A stretch of DNA of 64,000 nt from Hypericum androsaemum. Its lineage: Eukaryota > Streptophyta > Magnoliopsida > Malpighiales > Hypericaceae. The position numbers and the translations under genes are program-made. The notes beneath the pieces were generated by a model that was given only the letters and a program-made list of their open reading frames with translations, made no database searches and had not been told where the DNA came from. Location of the stretch: positions 1,302,001 to 1,366,000 of the forward strand of contig OZ023190.1 of assembly GCA_963995505.1 (NCBI GenBank), read 5' to 3'. The stretch's first letter is position 1; every line of letters starts with the position of its first letter. Of the stretch, positions 35,040 to 48,167 are shown piece by piece.

Positions 35040-38000
35040 TTATTTTAGTTTGGCTAGAGATGAGTAAGTGTGTACCGTTTCAGCAAATAACTTCTCTATG
35101 GTGTCATTAAGCCCATCCTCGACCGACCGCCATGGATCATCAACATCATCATCTTCTACTGCTATTTGAACATAATATAACATTGGAGTACTCTGAGCAT
35201 TTCTAGCAAAAGTCTTCATATTTGGACATTCTTTGACAACAACTTCATCCAAGAGTGGGAAACTGAATGTATAATTTCCTGATGAGAAGCTTGCAAGGCG
35301 GGGTAAACCAAAAAGTTCTAAGGACTTCAGTTGCTCGAAGATTATTTCATCTCCTACGTCATTTCCGTTGCTTGATACTACTTCTGTCATTCTTTCGCAT
35401 TCCTCCACGGTCAGTTTCCAGAGATTCACTAGACCCATAGCCGTGATGGAAGTTACAAGCCTCGTGAGTCTTTTGCATTTTGATACTTTTAATATCTTGA
35501 GATGTTGGAACAATGAGCCTGATTGAGAATCTTCTTCAACAATGTGACAGAGTTCTGGCAAATTGAACAACTCAAGGATCGCCAACTTCTTAAGGGAGAC
35601 TGCAGGTTGAATTTCATAGACGAATCTGGGTCCCTGTGGAAGTATTTGCTTGCAGAACGAATCAACAATGGTGAACGTCTCTAGATTTGGCATGCCTTGT
35701 GCATAATCCGACGGCAAGATATCATGGTGAGCAAGAAAGCCCATCAGTTTAACAACTTTAAGACTAGGGAGGAAAGATTGCGGAACAATTCCATGCCAAG
35801 CATCGTCCATGCTACTATTCCATTGAACTTTTAGTTCTTCTAGCCTTGAGATTTCGACCTGAAAAAGAAAAAGGAAATTAAATTCACTTGGTGTTAAAGT
35901 ACAGGTGCGAGACAGAGCAGAGCACGGAACCCAATTGACTCCAGAAGCTATGATGAAATATGCAAACCATTTATGGCTCCTTGTAATTTGTAATATACTA
36001 GACTCCACCTAGCCACAAACTTAAGGTTTTGGATTATAAAAGGAGATTCTAATACAGACTGAGCAGATTCTATCAACGACCACAAATAATTCCCCGAGTA
36101 TCACATCTAAAAAGGAGAATTATACCTCATCTATCCATCAATTTGGTTTTAGATTGGACAGAAATTTTAACAAAAATTCTCCCTCTTTTGATAGTCTAAT
36201 TTAAACGAAACAAACTCTTGCAAAATAGTCAATATGAGCTTAATCTAACCTGCTTATTGAGAATGCGCAAAATTGGCTCATGAACATCTCCGTCACATGG
36301 TCTATCTTCACGTCTCCGTACGATGATATTCTTATCTTGTTCTGTTGATGAATCAGTGGACCCCAATAGACACATTCTCGGGCAGCCCTCTACCCAAACA
36401 CTCTTCAAGTTTGGGCATCTCAAAACAACATCATCGCCTGAAAATAATTCCATCAAGCTGGGAAGATTCTTTAGTTGCACTTTGTCTAGCAATGGGAAGA
36501 TAGTGCGGCGATCCCAATCTACAGGTGGTGGTTGCTCATCACTTTGTTGCTTGATGATCACTTCCACGAGAGGACACTCTGTAACGTACAAACTCTCAAG
36601 ATGAACAAGCCCCAGAGCCACAGTCAAAGTGAAAATTTGCGTCAAGTTGCCGCAATTATGGACCTTGAGCACCGAGAGGTATTTAAGGCCTAATATTCCC
36701 GGCAGATCCTTGTTCCAGACGTGCCTTAGCTTTGGTAATTCAACTATTCACTTAACTTTGACATGAAGCTGACGTGGTCTTCATTTAGCTGGTCCATTCC
36801 ATCCAGGTCAAATATTTCCTCTACAGAATCACACTTCTCTACAACTAGCTTGTTTAATCCACTTAGAGCGGGCAGCACATTCGATGGTACATCAACTGGA
36901 AGAAGTGCAAGCTGGTCCACCATCAACTCATGTATACAGTTGAAGCCCTTGACTGGCAATTCTCTGCCCCATCTTTCTACCAATTCCGGGTATCTAGAGA
37001 GTCTTAAATCCCAATGCGTCGTAGCTCATCCTACAAAAGGAAAAAAATAATTCACTTCCAACAAGTTATAAATCTAATTTACTTATAAAAAATAGAGAGG
37101 AGGAAGAGAGAGAGAGCAACCTCGTGATGAAGTTTGATTGCGGTGTTCAGATCACGGCTCCATAATCGTATTGACTCTACATTATGTAGCTTGGGCGTCA
37201 TTACGTCTCCATTACAAAATATTCTCAAACACGGGCACTCATACAGAGAGACCACTTCTAGACACGGGAATTCGAAGGAGTATGAACCACTGATGCAGAA
37301 GCCCTCGAGTTTGTCCAAATAGTAAAGTTCCAAGGTCTTCAATTTATCAAAAACGATGCATTCTCGGTTTGTCCGACCATCTTGCAGTTCTTCAGCTGCA
37401 ATTATTTCCTTCAAGGCACCACATTGCTGAATCGTCAACGTGACAAGGTTGGCCATGGTTCTGGCTGTTGAAGGGTTTACCAACTCGGTCAATTTTTCAC
37501 AACCAACTATCTTCAAAGTGGTCAGGCTCCGGAAAGATGCAGATGGTGAGGGTGCCAAACTGATCAGATCATTGCAGAAAGACAATATCAGGATCTCAAG
37601 ATAAGGCAGAACAGGGTCCATTTGGGAGTCTGGGCTCCACACATGCCTCAACTTATCAACGAGGTAAAGCTCTAAGATTCTTATGGAGGAGAAGGGTTCA
37701 CCCGCATCAATCCCACTCGTCTGGCATCTCCATAGTTTTTCACCATGCCAAACCCTAAAAACGAGTTTTCTCAGTTTGGGCGCACTTTGAAACTGAGAAA
37801 CTTCCATTAATGTTGGTCGGAGGATTGACAGCTCTAGAGATTCCAATCCAATTAGGCAATTCCACGAACACGACATGGATTCAAAAATTCCGTCATCTAT
37901 GGACAACTCCTTCAAATTGGGGGCAACCTAAAATGGCTTGTAAAATTAGTTGTTAGGAACCAAGACTATCTTCTATGCATTAAAATAATTAAGAGTCACC

Positions 38001-41000
38001 AATGCCCTCGTTCACCGTTAGGCATTTTTGTTTTGATGCATTTTCTCACCAATCCAAGAAAAAGGTTGGATGATAATTCAAGAAATACGTTTTCTCATCA
38101 AAAGGCATTTGAATAACATTAAACATGGAAATCTTATGTGACTTAAATATATAGACAAAAACCATTGTATTTAGTGATTAAAACTCAATTTGAATTATTT
38201 ATAATTTAAATGATGTAAGCTCTTTTTATGTAATAAGATCTCTTAAGTATATATCATTTTAGAGGTTTCTATGAGAAGTGAGAGAAACAACAAAAAAGTT
38301 TAGGGTGAGAGTGGCGAAAATATTAAGAATTGAGAGAAACTTATACCATTAATACTTCGTGGATAAAATCTGTGGTGAGATTTCAAGTTCATAGTTAAAA
38401 TAGAGAAAATAAAATAATTTCTGATCAAACTATGAATTAAATTCGACAGTTGGGGTTACTTGGGATAAATGACAGTTGAGATATTTTTACCTTGTATCAC
38501 TTAATATTTTTTGGAATTGTTGTTCTCTCCCATAACTAGAAATTTTTTTCTACAATTTCACAAATCTCTATACCGGTTTAGTTTTAAAATTTATTGAACC
38601 GTGATAACTTTTTCAATTTTTGCAATAACTTTTATGTACCACTTCCTCTGCATAGTTAAATTTGCAACAACAAAAAAAGTAATCAATGTTGAAGGTGGGT
38701 TATTAGGGTTTGTATTCGAACTTGGTTACATACTGGGAGCATAAGAAAATTAAAATTTTTAACGTATTGAAAATACAAAAAAAAAATGAAGGAAGTGTAA
38801 TAAACTAAAAATAGACAGCGAAAGTAAACCAAACTACATGTAAAAAAGAAGTAATGGAATGCGCTCAATTTCATTTTTCCAGTTATTGTAAGGAAATAAG
38901 AGATGTGAGGTCGCAATGCGTAAGGTAAATAAATTATAATAATTTAAGAGTAAATAAACAAAGGCATTGTATGAGTGATATATATTTGTCAGTGCCATAC
39001 CTTGTTGAGGGAGAAGAAAGGTTGCTGAGGCTGGCCACCTCCTCCTCGGGATTCACTGGATAATCCAAAAAAGCTGGCTTTCGGGCAAGCCTCAATTGTT
39101 AAGGATGTGAGTCGGGGGAATAAAGAGCATGGGTATTCTTCTTCTTGTGCAACAATCTCCTTTAATTCATCACACCTCCTTACCTCCAGACTCTTGAGCT
39201 GGGAAAGGGTCTTGGCTACAGCAGGTGGGAATAGATTTTCCAGACTCGGACATATTATAATATTTGCTGACTCCAAATTATGAAAACTATAATATTGCTC
39301 AGTTGAATCTTCTTTCCATATGCGCTTTAATCTCTGTAAACAAGACAGGGACAACTGAGTTAACCCAAATATCATCGGGTCATCTTCAACGGGGGCCAGT
39401 TGACTGCACCAAATCATTTCGATACTATCAGCTTCAACGATATTCAGTATTTCCAGACTGGGCAGTGCGACCTGGAAAAATGAGCACTTGTTATGTTTCC
39501 TAACTTAATATATAGTTAGACCGACAGGTAAAAGTTGTTGAAATATTCCCAGAGCACATCAATAATTTCACTATTTCTTTCAGGAGAATTTTCATTCGTT
39601 AAAGTCTGACTTTTTTTTAAAGGTAAATATATTCCTTCAAAAAATCTCGGGGGAAAAAAACAGGGCCCAAAGGCAGGACGCAGAGAGCGCAACAGTGCAA
39701 ACATTATAACAGAAGCACCCAACACTTAGATCCCCAGCACATTAAACCCCAACACTCTAACCCCAATACAAGGAACATAGAGTTGCGACCGCGGACCTTC
39801 GCTTAAAGTCTGACTGTTTCGAACTATCTAAAGTGACCATTTTCAAATTAGATCCTCTAAGAAAGGAAACATACCACTAAAGTATCATTCAAATATACTG
39901 CAAAACATCTCGTTAGTTATAAAATTGGTTTTGTACTATATATGAATCTAAGTTCCATAAAATTAAATAGAAAACGTGAATTCCATATAACGTACCTTTT
40001 CATTGAAAAAAGGCATTAACTCCGTTGTTGCAGTCTCAGACCTACCCGATCCAATAGGTTCATCCCTTGCATAGAGGAAGCATTTCAGCTGTGGCAGGTT
40101 CCGGAGGATGAGGCGACGCAATTGTGGAAACTCAGCAACTGAAATACTTTCTGCAACAAACAACGCTTCCATTTCTTTGCAATTCTTCACCACTATCTCC
40201 TCCAATTGGGGAAGGCTTTGAACCGCTGAAAGCGAGAACAGATTTTTCAATTTGGCGCAACTGTGAATTTCCATTCTTTTAATTTTGCTGAAAGATTCTG
40301 GAGCTAGTCGACCCTGACATATTGTCACCAGACTTTGCAATCTCTGCAATTCCAATGACTCAAGGAGAGGAAAACATACAATTGGACCCCCCTTTCTGCA
40401 GTCAACAACTTGTTGAAGCTCACAAGAATCCACCACGCTGAGTTTCTTCAACTTGAGAAACCCTTTCTTCTCCAAGTCGTACAAATGATTTTTCGAACCC
40501 CCGTTTTCATCTAGATACAAAGTTTCTGATTCCCTCAACAACACACTAACCGTTTGGAGCAAGTCAGCGTTTGTGTTTGGCTTCAGCTTCAATGTGTTGG
40601 TTGTTTCAGAGTCGTGATCGAACTCCCATCCTCTTCCGATTTGTATGTGAAATCTTTCTAAACGTTTGGAGAACAAGTCTTTTGGTAATGCCCGAGTATC
40701 CGGAACACAAATCTCTAAAGACTCGAGCTGAGGTAAACATTTCAGCTCCGAGAGCCTTGCATTACTTTCGCTGGTGCCGTCTTCAACCTCCCAATTCTCG
40801 AAGCTATTCCTCATAAGCAATTCCTCCAATGCTGTCAAATTTGATAGCACACCTGCTCGGATAAAGCTGAGCTTAGAGCACCCAGTCAAATCCAGGACCT
40901 TTATTCGAGTCAGTTCTCCAATTTCACTCGGCAATGCTTTCAATTCCGATCCACGGAAGCTGAGAATTACTAAACTCTCCAAGCGTCTTATGGTGGTCAA

Positions 41001-44000
41001 ATCCAGCAAATAGCAATCTTCTAGACATAGAGTATGAAGGTTTGTGAGGGAATGCAATTGTCCAACGGGCAGAGATGCAAGTTGCATCCTAGCAAAGTGA
41101 ATAACTTTGAGCTTTGTTGTCCCTTCGAAAATTGAGTCTGGAATTTTGATTGACTGCCAATCTGAGAAGAGTAATAAGAATTCAACACTTGGGCATCCTA
41201 AATCTTCTGGAAGTTGTCGGATGTCTCTACTGTGAGGTATAGAAACAATTTTGCAGCCACTAATGTCACCTCTACTTGGCCAGTCTGTCAAGATGTTGCC
41301 ATCTTTTTCCCTGAAAGCATCTTCATCCTTATGTGCTATTCGGATAGCAGTTTCTCGAACAATATCATGCATCTTCACATTCCCCTGCTCATCAACATCC
41401 AAAAGGCTACGAGTCTTGAGGTCATCAATCATTGTTTTGAAGCGGTTACTCGCCTCGCACACTTTGTAATTCTTGAAGTAACCTAGACCCAAGCCATATC
41501 TTAACAAATTTAACATTGAAGTATTTGACTGGCTACAAATACCAAAGAGCAAGAAAATTTTCTTGCTTTCATAGTCATCCAAATTATAGTAGCTAGACTC
41601 GAGGACAGAATGCACTTTCTTTACTACCCCTTGATCCTCAAACTTAGTTAATTGTGCCAAGGCATTTTTCCAAGCATGCAAGCGCTTGTTTTTGAGATGT
41701 CCACCAACTGTGACAATTAACAATGGAAAACCAGCACATTTGGCCAGTATCTCCTTGGCAATGTCAGGGTACTCAACCTTGATCACTTTCTTCTCGAACA
41801 AACTCTTTGACTCTTCCTCAGACAAAAACCCAAGGCGAAAATTCTTCTGTGAGCCCATGTTAGATAGTACATCCTCATTTCTAGACGTCATCAATATTTT
41901 GCAGCCTTTAACGCCATTCCAGGAAGGGATCCCCACTTCAACAATTTCAAGAATACTCCACAAATCATCCAGAATCAACAGAACCTTCCTATCCTTCAAG
42001 ACATGATGAAGGCTACTAGCTATAGTGGCATCGCTCTCTTCCAACTTTGATCCACTAACAAATTCTGCAATCATCTGCTGGATCCTCTTTACCTCTGGTG
42101 TGGCAGTCACCTTGACTATGACAACCCTATCAAAATACAACTTCTGTTTGGCTTGGCTTTGCACCTTCTCCACTAAGGTGGTCTTACCAATCCCACCCAT
42201 ACCGTGCACTCCGACTCTGGCAACATTGGGATCTAACAAAGCATCCATTACTTGTTTCAGAATTTTCGTTCTTGACTGTGCCTCGTAGTCTTCCACGGAT
42301 GGGCTGACAAATTGCAGCGGAACAGGACGGTGAGATATAGTGGGACCCAATCTGTTCTTTTCCTCGAGTAGTTGAACAATACCTGACATTTAAACACAAA
42401 CTTAAAACAACCAAAACAGAGCAGCAGAAGACCATTCAACATGCTATTTAGGTACAGAAAGGCGAAGCAAAAACAAGTGCCAGTAAACTATTCACGCTCC
42501 AAAATAAACAAAGAAAGCCTTCTTGTTAATCATCGAAACAGATTGTCGCTTAGCCTCGTTGTTTTTGAGTGATCCTCGCCCACAAGTACATTCGAGTACT
42601 CTCCGTTATTGAAAATAAAAACAACAACAAAAGTTCCTTAGTTATAGGAAACACCAAATTGTGACATTGAAAAGGGCGTGGTTTGATCAAGTCGCCGAGT
42701 ATTGAAAACAAGGTACAACGCTTACTCCGAAAACACTAAAGCACAAAATTGGTTGGAAGATCACATGGTATGTCATATTTTATGAAATTTTAGAAAATAC
42801 ATTTTTATTCAGATTTTTCAAGTTCATGCATATTTTTTTAGCCTAACGATAAATTAACTAGCGACACTTAATCACATGATTTGAAGACTCGGAACATGGG
42901 GGAATATGTATTTTGGCATATTACATCATCCTTTTTATACTTGAAAAATAGCTGCTCTAATAATTATAAGAATTCGGTAGTGCTATATCGTACCATAATG
43001 AGTTTTGGGACCCGTGGGATGGAGGAGAGAAAAGGAGGCAGGAGAGGGAGGGAAGAGAGAGGAGAAAGGAGAAGATGTCCACATCATTAGCATAATTTGA
43101 TGTGGCTGATCCAGATGGTCTGGTAGGGTTCATGCTCGGCAATATCGTAGGGTATTAAAGTAGACTTTTTTTCTTATTTTTTAAAGGGAAAAGTCTACTT
43201 AAGTACCCTGTGGTATCACCGATTATCACTTGAGTACCCTGTGGTTTAAAATCGATAGAACCGGTCCGACTTTTTCCAATTTTTATCACTTAGGTCCACT
43301 CAAGTCCGGTTCGTGATTTTTTTATAAAACGCGTCGTTTTGACGCTTATAGCCATGTCAGCAATGACTAATCTGGGTCACTACGACGTGGCAGTCCACAT
43401 AAGCGTCAAAACGACGAAGTTTTGATTGATCTGATTAGGGTTGACACGAAGTTTGAGGAAGAAGACAAGACATTGTTGCTGCTGAATTCCTTACCAAGTT
43501 CCTACGAGATTTGGTTATAACTCTGGGACAAAGAGTCCTTGGTGTTGTAGGATATCATTGGTGCCTTAATGACATTTCATCAAAGAAATAAAGTCAGCGA
43601 TGAATAAGGAGAAGAGTTGATTGCGAGAGAAAATCATGCTCCTAGAGAAGAAAAGGGGAAGGGTGGAATATGATCCAAGTTGGGGTCAAGGATGTTCAAT
43701 GGAAATTGCTTCAAGTGTGGAGAAAATAAACACATGAAGAAAGATTGTCCAGGAAGAACTAGGGATTAAGACCAAGAAGGAAAATGATCAGCGACATATT
43801 CAGACGGGTTGGATGTGACTGTCTTTCTGTTTTATCAAGTCCAAAGCATCTTGGTGATTTCTAGATTTTAGATTCAACTTGTTCTTTTCACATAACGCCC
43901 AATACAGATAAGTTTGACACATACAAGATCGTTAATTCAGGTATGGTGACTATGGGTAATGGATCTACTTGTAGAATTGCTGACGTGAGAGACATACAAA

Positions 44001-46954
44001 TTAAGATGTGGGCTGGTGTCGTGAGAAAGTTGCATGGAGTTAGACATGTTCAAAAGGTAAAAAGGAATTTGATGTCATTAGGAATATTAGATTATAATGG
44101 GTATGATTATAAGATTGAAGGCGGTCTAATAGAGGTGGAGAATGATGCTGCGGTGGTGATAAAAGGTGAAAGGAATGCTAGGAACACCAACAGGTTAGTA
44201 GGAAATGCTGTTGTAGATGGAATAATCTAAACGGGGTTGATGGAGTAAGGAAAAGCTTTTGGCATATAAGATTGGATCGTATAAAGGAGCGTGATTTTGA
44301 TATGAATGAGTTTAGTGTAGCCAAGAGGACTCTTGGAATGAAGATTCACGAAGACAAGAGGATTCTTTGAATAAAGATTCGCGGAGCCAAAATGAGCTAT
44401 AATACAAAGGTGCTTGGTAGGTTTGGCATTAAGAACGCAAATCTGTTGGTAACATCACGAGAAAATTGGGTTCAATCTCACTCAAGGGCAAATTCTGGAG
44501 TTCATGACATGTCAAAGATTCTACTAGGTAGAAAAAAAGGATGCCCAGTGTATGCTATGGCTTATAGCATTAGTTTGGGAAAAAGGAAACAAGGTCCAAT
44601 GAAGAAGCAGTTCGAAGTTGCGAGGTCACTTCAGCAGGGAAACTAGCATATTGGAGTTCAATTGAGGATGGACAGAATACATCAAGTAAGCTCGGAGATG
44701 CTCAAGTTTGAGAGATGTCTTCATTTGATTGAACAAAGGTGGAGAGAATAGATGATGTTCTTGTTGAGGACGGGGTGTCTAAGGTTCAAGGTGGAGTCGA
44801 TGGAGTCGGTTTGGTTTCACAAGATTTATTGTTTCTTCATGGGATAATTTCTCACCAAGGTGGAGATTGTTGATTTTTCGCAAGAAGCCAGTTGAAGCTA
44901 GCACAAGCTAAGGGATTGGCTGCAGCCAATCGCCTCACAAAATAGGAGGGCTGGCTATAGTTTGGGCTAGCGGTAGTCAGGGGTCTAGCACCTTAGTTTG
45001 CTGCCACCAAGCAGCTACTCGACCTCAGAATTGCGTGGCTACCAAGGAAACACGGCGACCAACCAGGATGCTCCTGAAATCAAGAATCTCATCGATTGCA
45101 GTGAGCCAATCCAAGACCTCATCGGGTTCTAGTCTGCCAATAAATTTGGGTATTTCAAACTTGAAACCCACATGCCAACGACTGGCAGTCATCTATTGTT
45201 TTGCGTATGGTGTTAGCGGCACGAAAGGATTGTTGATAGTGACCTCATCATCAGAGGACATTTGTTCGATGGGTGGAGGGGCACCATATGGTGCATGGTG
45301 TGCGGTATATGGTGGGGGAATATTTTGAGTGTACAACAAGCTCAAAATAAATTTTGCCCACCTGTTGTTTCAACACGTCCATGTGTTGCTCAAGATGGTC
45401 ATGATCAACCAAATGATGCATCGAAAGTCGCGTAGAACGACATCGGTAAGAGTCTTATTTCATTGATTCTTAGAATATCCGAAAAGTGACAAGACGTTTT
45501 CTAATTTTTATTATCAAAATCAATGCCTCAAACACCTACGAGGTTCTCCTTATAAAAAACCAAAAGAGTTTAACTCCTATCAAATTCAAAATACTAATAA
45601 TTATCTAACTAACTAAAAGAGTCCAAGCAAACTCTCATTATTAATGCTAATACTTAGCTAAAAGAGACCAAAAAAACTCTTATTATTAACTAAAACATAT
45701 CAACTAGAGCTAGGTGGCAACCTTCGGACAAGGCATCCGATCATGTTTATCCACAAACAAAAGCGCACTTGATCTCCATCAACCACGATGGGGAAAAATG
45801 GGATAAGGTGGCGAGGAACTGCACCTAAGACCTGGTGGTGGAGGTGGTCAAAAAGGAGAGGAAGGTGGGGTTGGAGAGTGGGAAGCTCAAGGGCAGGAGG
45901 CTCTTGAGGTTTGGTCAACTTGCTCCCTTGACTCTAAGGGCGGCGGAAAGGGCGTCAGCGACTATTGTTTACGTCTCAAAAGAGTCACGCAATGTAAGGT
46001 ATTTATCCAGACCAAAAAAATGTAAGGAATTTATGCGACAAGAAGAAGTGAGGTGACCGATAACTTGGAGTATTTGAGATTGATGTAGGGTATTTAAAAT
46101 GACAAACTTATCACGTAAGATGATGAGATGTCGGTGTGACCGAAAAAGTGGTTACAAGGTGTTAATTGGTTCATTTAGTACAAGGAGTTAAATGGACCAA
46201 TTTCAAGCACTTTTCTGAGAAAATAAAAGGTGCTATTTGATTTTAACAATGGAAATGTAAATTTAGCAATAGGTTTAAAAACGTATTCTGTCATGCTTAA
46301 CTTCTTGTTTTTTTCTAATTTATAATATATTTTTTTAAATAATGGACACATGGATCAAGTGGAATTTTGTTCAGTTTCAATTATATGAATCTGAATCCTA
46401 AAATTTGTAAAACTGGATTCAGATTTGAATAACACTTCAAATAATCCGAATCTAGATCTAGATTCGATTTTGGCCTATTATCGATCCCTGGTTAAATTAT
46501 GGGGTTCACAAACTCAAATATATAATATGTCTCGGGAAAAATTTGCGATATATGAAAATGTTTTTAAACTACAGATGGGAACCCAGCATCGGCTTACGGT
46601 ACCTGGCGTCCGGTCCGCTGCCTTCTTGCCCATGCGGTATCTGGTCTTCAATCGAAGAGAACAACGACCCCTCTGGGCTTCCTCCTCTCCCTTCCGGATC
46701 AGGACGTAAGCTTCTCCAATGGCCATATCGGCCCGAGTTCGCCACTCAAGAACATGCTTCTCCACATCCTCCCCTCGCCTCTGGGCACCATCAATAGAGC
46801 ACTGCAAGCTCTCTCTTTCCACCTCCAGCAGCTTGACCTGGTCGCCGAGGGCGTTGACCTTGCTCTTGAACCGGAAAACATAACCAATGTGCCTTTTGAT
46901 CGGAGCGACAAGAGGCTCCAGGATCATGGGGAGAAAAACAGTAAAGATCTCCAT
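35040..46954 (-). CDS. CC-NBS-LRR disease resistance gene (At4g27190-like), 3' part frameshifted
   Basis: The exons inferred are 46954-46603 (coiled-coil, MEIFTVFLP), 42382-39996, 39471-39001, 37927-37121, 37030-36250 and 35858-35040. NB-ARC motifs in exon 2 are P-loop GMGGIGKTT (about residues 178-186), kinase-2 LLILDDLW, RNBS-B CKILMTSRN, GLPL-like CAGFPLLIVTVGG and MHD (about 455). The Trp after the kinase-2 Asp pair marks a non-TIR NLR. Leucine-rich repeats follow through all later exons. Such cytoplasmic receptors detect pathogen effectors. Exons 1-4 join in one frame (1339 codons). Exon 5 has lost one base near 37016, giving a stop after 8 more codons, and 7 bases near 36750, so the last two exons are out of frame. 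A truncated receptor of about 1347 residues is possible. Intron 1 (4.2 kb) contains retrotransposon remnants. Confidence 0.85.
43187..43426. mobile_element. Truncated terminal-inverted-repeat element
   Basis: Begins with the repeated phrase AAGTACCCTGTGGT (43199 and 43236). It contains a perfect 18-bp inverted repeat, CGTCGTTTTGACGCTTAT with ATAAGCGTCAAAACGACG, near 43333 and 43397. The expected second outer end is absent. The Copia remnant starts at once on the right and may have cut it. Confidence 0.5.
43430..44990 (+). pseudogene. Degenerate Copia (TNT1-like) remnant in NLR intron 1
   Basis: Plus-strand pieces of a Copia polyprotein occur in order: gag (FEEEDKTLLLLNSLPSSYE); a zinc knuckle (CFKCGENKHMKKDCPG); the protease/pre-integrase region (DSTCSFHITPNTDKFDTYKIV ... 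LMSLGILDYNGYDYK); and then a jump to late RT fragments (LGMKIHEDKR, VLGRFGIKNA, PVYAMAY). Integrase and most of RT are deleted. GGTGGAGATTGTTGA near 44861 looks like the polypurine tract and the start of a 3' LTR. It is many-times broken and cannot be functional. Confidence 0.75.
44980..45690 (-). pseudogene. Ty3/Gypsy gag and LTR remnant
   Basis: The minus strand between about 45240 and 44980 reads as a Gypsy gag core (FKFEIPKFIGRLEPDEVLDW, then RVSLVATQF, stop, GRVAAWWQQ). Upstream on that strand, about 45413-45690, lies LTR-like sequence. It shares TTCTTAGAATA-CCGA-AAG-GACAAG and the TGATGCA end with the LTRs of the element at 48694-50236, in opposite orientation. The two insertions therefore belong to related families. 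Only one LTR and part of gag are seen here. Confidence 0.65.
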
Positions 46955-48167
46955 GTCTGGTTGAGGAAATCAAACCAGTGCTCGACCAGATGCTACAATG
47001 GGAAGGAACACAAGTTATCAGTAACAACTGGAGCAGCTGGAGAGGGAGATCTGAGTCGGCTCAAGCAAGCAAAGGCAATGGATTAACTTAGCAGAGAGAG
47101 AGAGAGAGACTAATTAGCGAATGCTTAGAGATTTGAGATTAGTAGTATTATTATAGGCGAACGGGTGCTCCTTCCTTCCTTGTCTCCTTCCTTTTGGTCA
47201 ACGGCTTAGAGGTTTGAGATTGCTACTATTGTTTAGTACGATGCCATGTATCCGATAAAAATGAATATCAATATTCTACTTTTTTTAAGTAAAGGTTGTT
47301 AATAGACCAATATTAAGTGTATAGTTTTGATAGGCGCATCTGAAAAATATAAATTGCCAAATGAAATAATAATGAATGCAAAGTAATAATTGTATATTTC
47401 AAATAATTAGATATGCAAAGTGAATATATTCCATTAACATACAGTACATTGTAATTTTTGTAGAAGGCATCCTCACTTGGGGTTAGTATAAACCTCCAAA
47501 AGAGGACAAAACTTGGGTCAGTATAACCTCCGAGAAACAATGAATAAGAGAGAAGATGCACTAAAATATAATTAATCGAGGAAGACTTTTCACGAGAGCA
47601 CCAAGCGGCGGTACCTCTGCTTCCACCTAATTATTTTTTTAGCAGAAAGAGAGAGAGATTAATAGGAAGCTGAGTACTATTATACACGACGACCACAGGC
47701 TGTCAGGCTTCGTCAATGGCTTAAAGAAAACAAAGAAAACCAAAAAAGTCTTTTGATATCGTAGAGGGTGACTAATTCAGATTTAAATTGATTAGTTAAA
47801 TTGACTAGTATACTTACCTTAACAAGTCAGTCGTGTATTTACTTGCACTAAATTCATAGAATTTGCGGTGTTAGTGTTAAAAATATGGACTTCTCTTTCA
47901 AAAATTATTGGTTTCGCGCTATTGATCCGACCAGTCCGACCTTAGAGAAAAGAGCGGATTAAGATTTATTTTTAAAAACATTGCAATTTATCACACGTTG
48001 ATTTATGCTGTTTAAATATTAATCGTGATATGATATGCTTGCTCAGAATTCTCCTAGATACAAAGCAATTTCTCTAATTTTTTTTGGTAAAGGATTTTCC
48101 TAGCGAATTCTCGAAAATAACAACTGTGAAAGAATTCGTAATCTTTGTCTACGTGGATATCAATTTG
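46955..48167. other. NLR upstream region and end of duplication unit 1
   Basis: The first few hundred bases should hold the promoter and 5' UTR of the minus-strand NLR gene. They include a short GA repeat at about 47091-47109. 47650-48000 recurs at about 63210-63770. No gene was recognised. Confidence 0.5.

Larger units (their letters stand above)
31847..48000. repeat. Tandem segmental duplication, unit 1
   Basis: Starts inside MGDG synthase exon 7 (ATTCTAAACGACTAC) and ends near TTGCAATTTATCACACGTTG. It contains the MGDG synthase 3' end, ARPC3 and the NLR gene. It is collinear with unit 2 (48168-63770) in exons, introns and intergenic parts, allowing for later insertions and deletions. Confidence 0.85.

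Noticed and set aside
45700..46060. Open frames on both strands with Pro- and Lys-rich composition
   Set aside because: No family match, no exon signals, and located in an NLR intron beside retrotransposon remnants.
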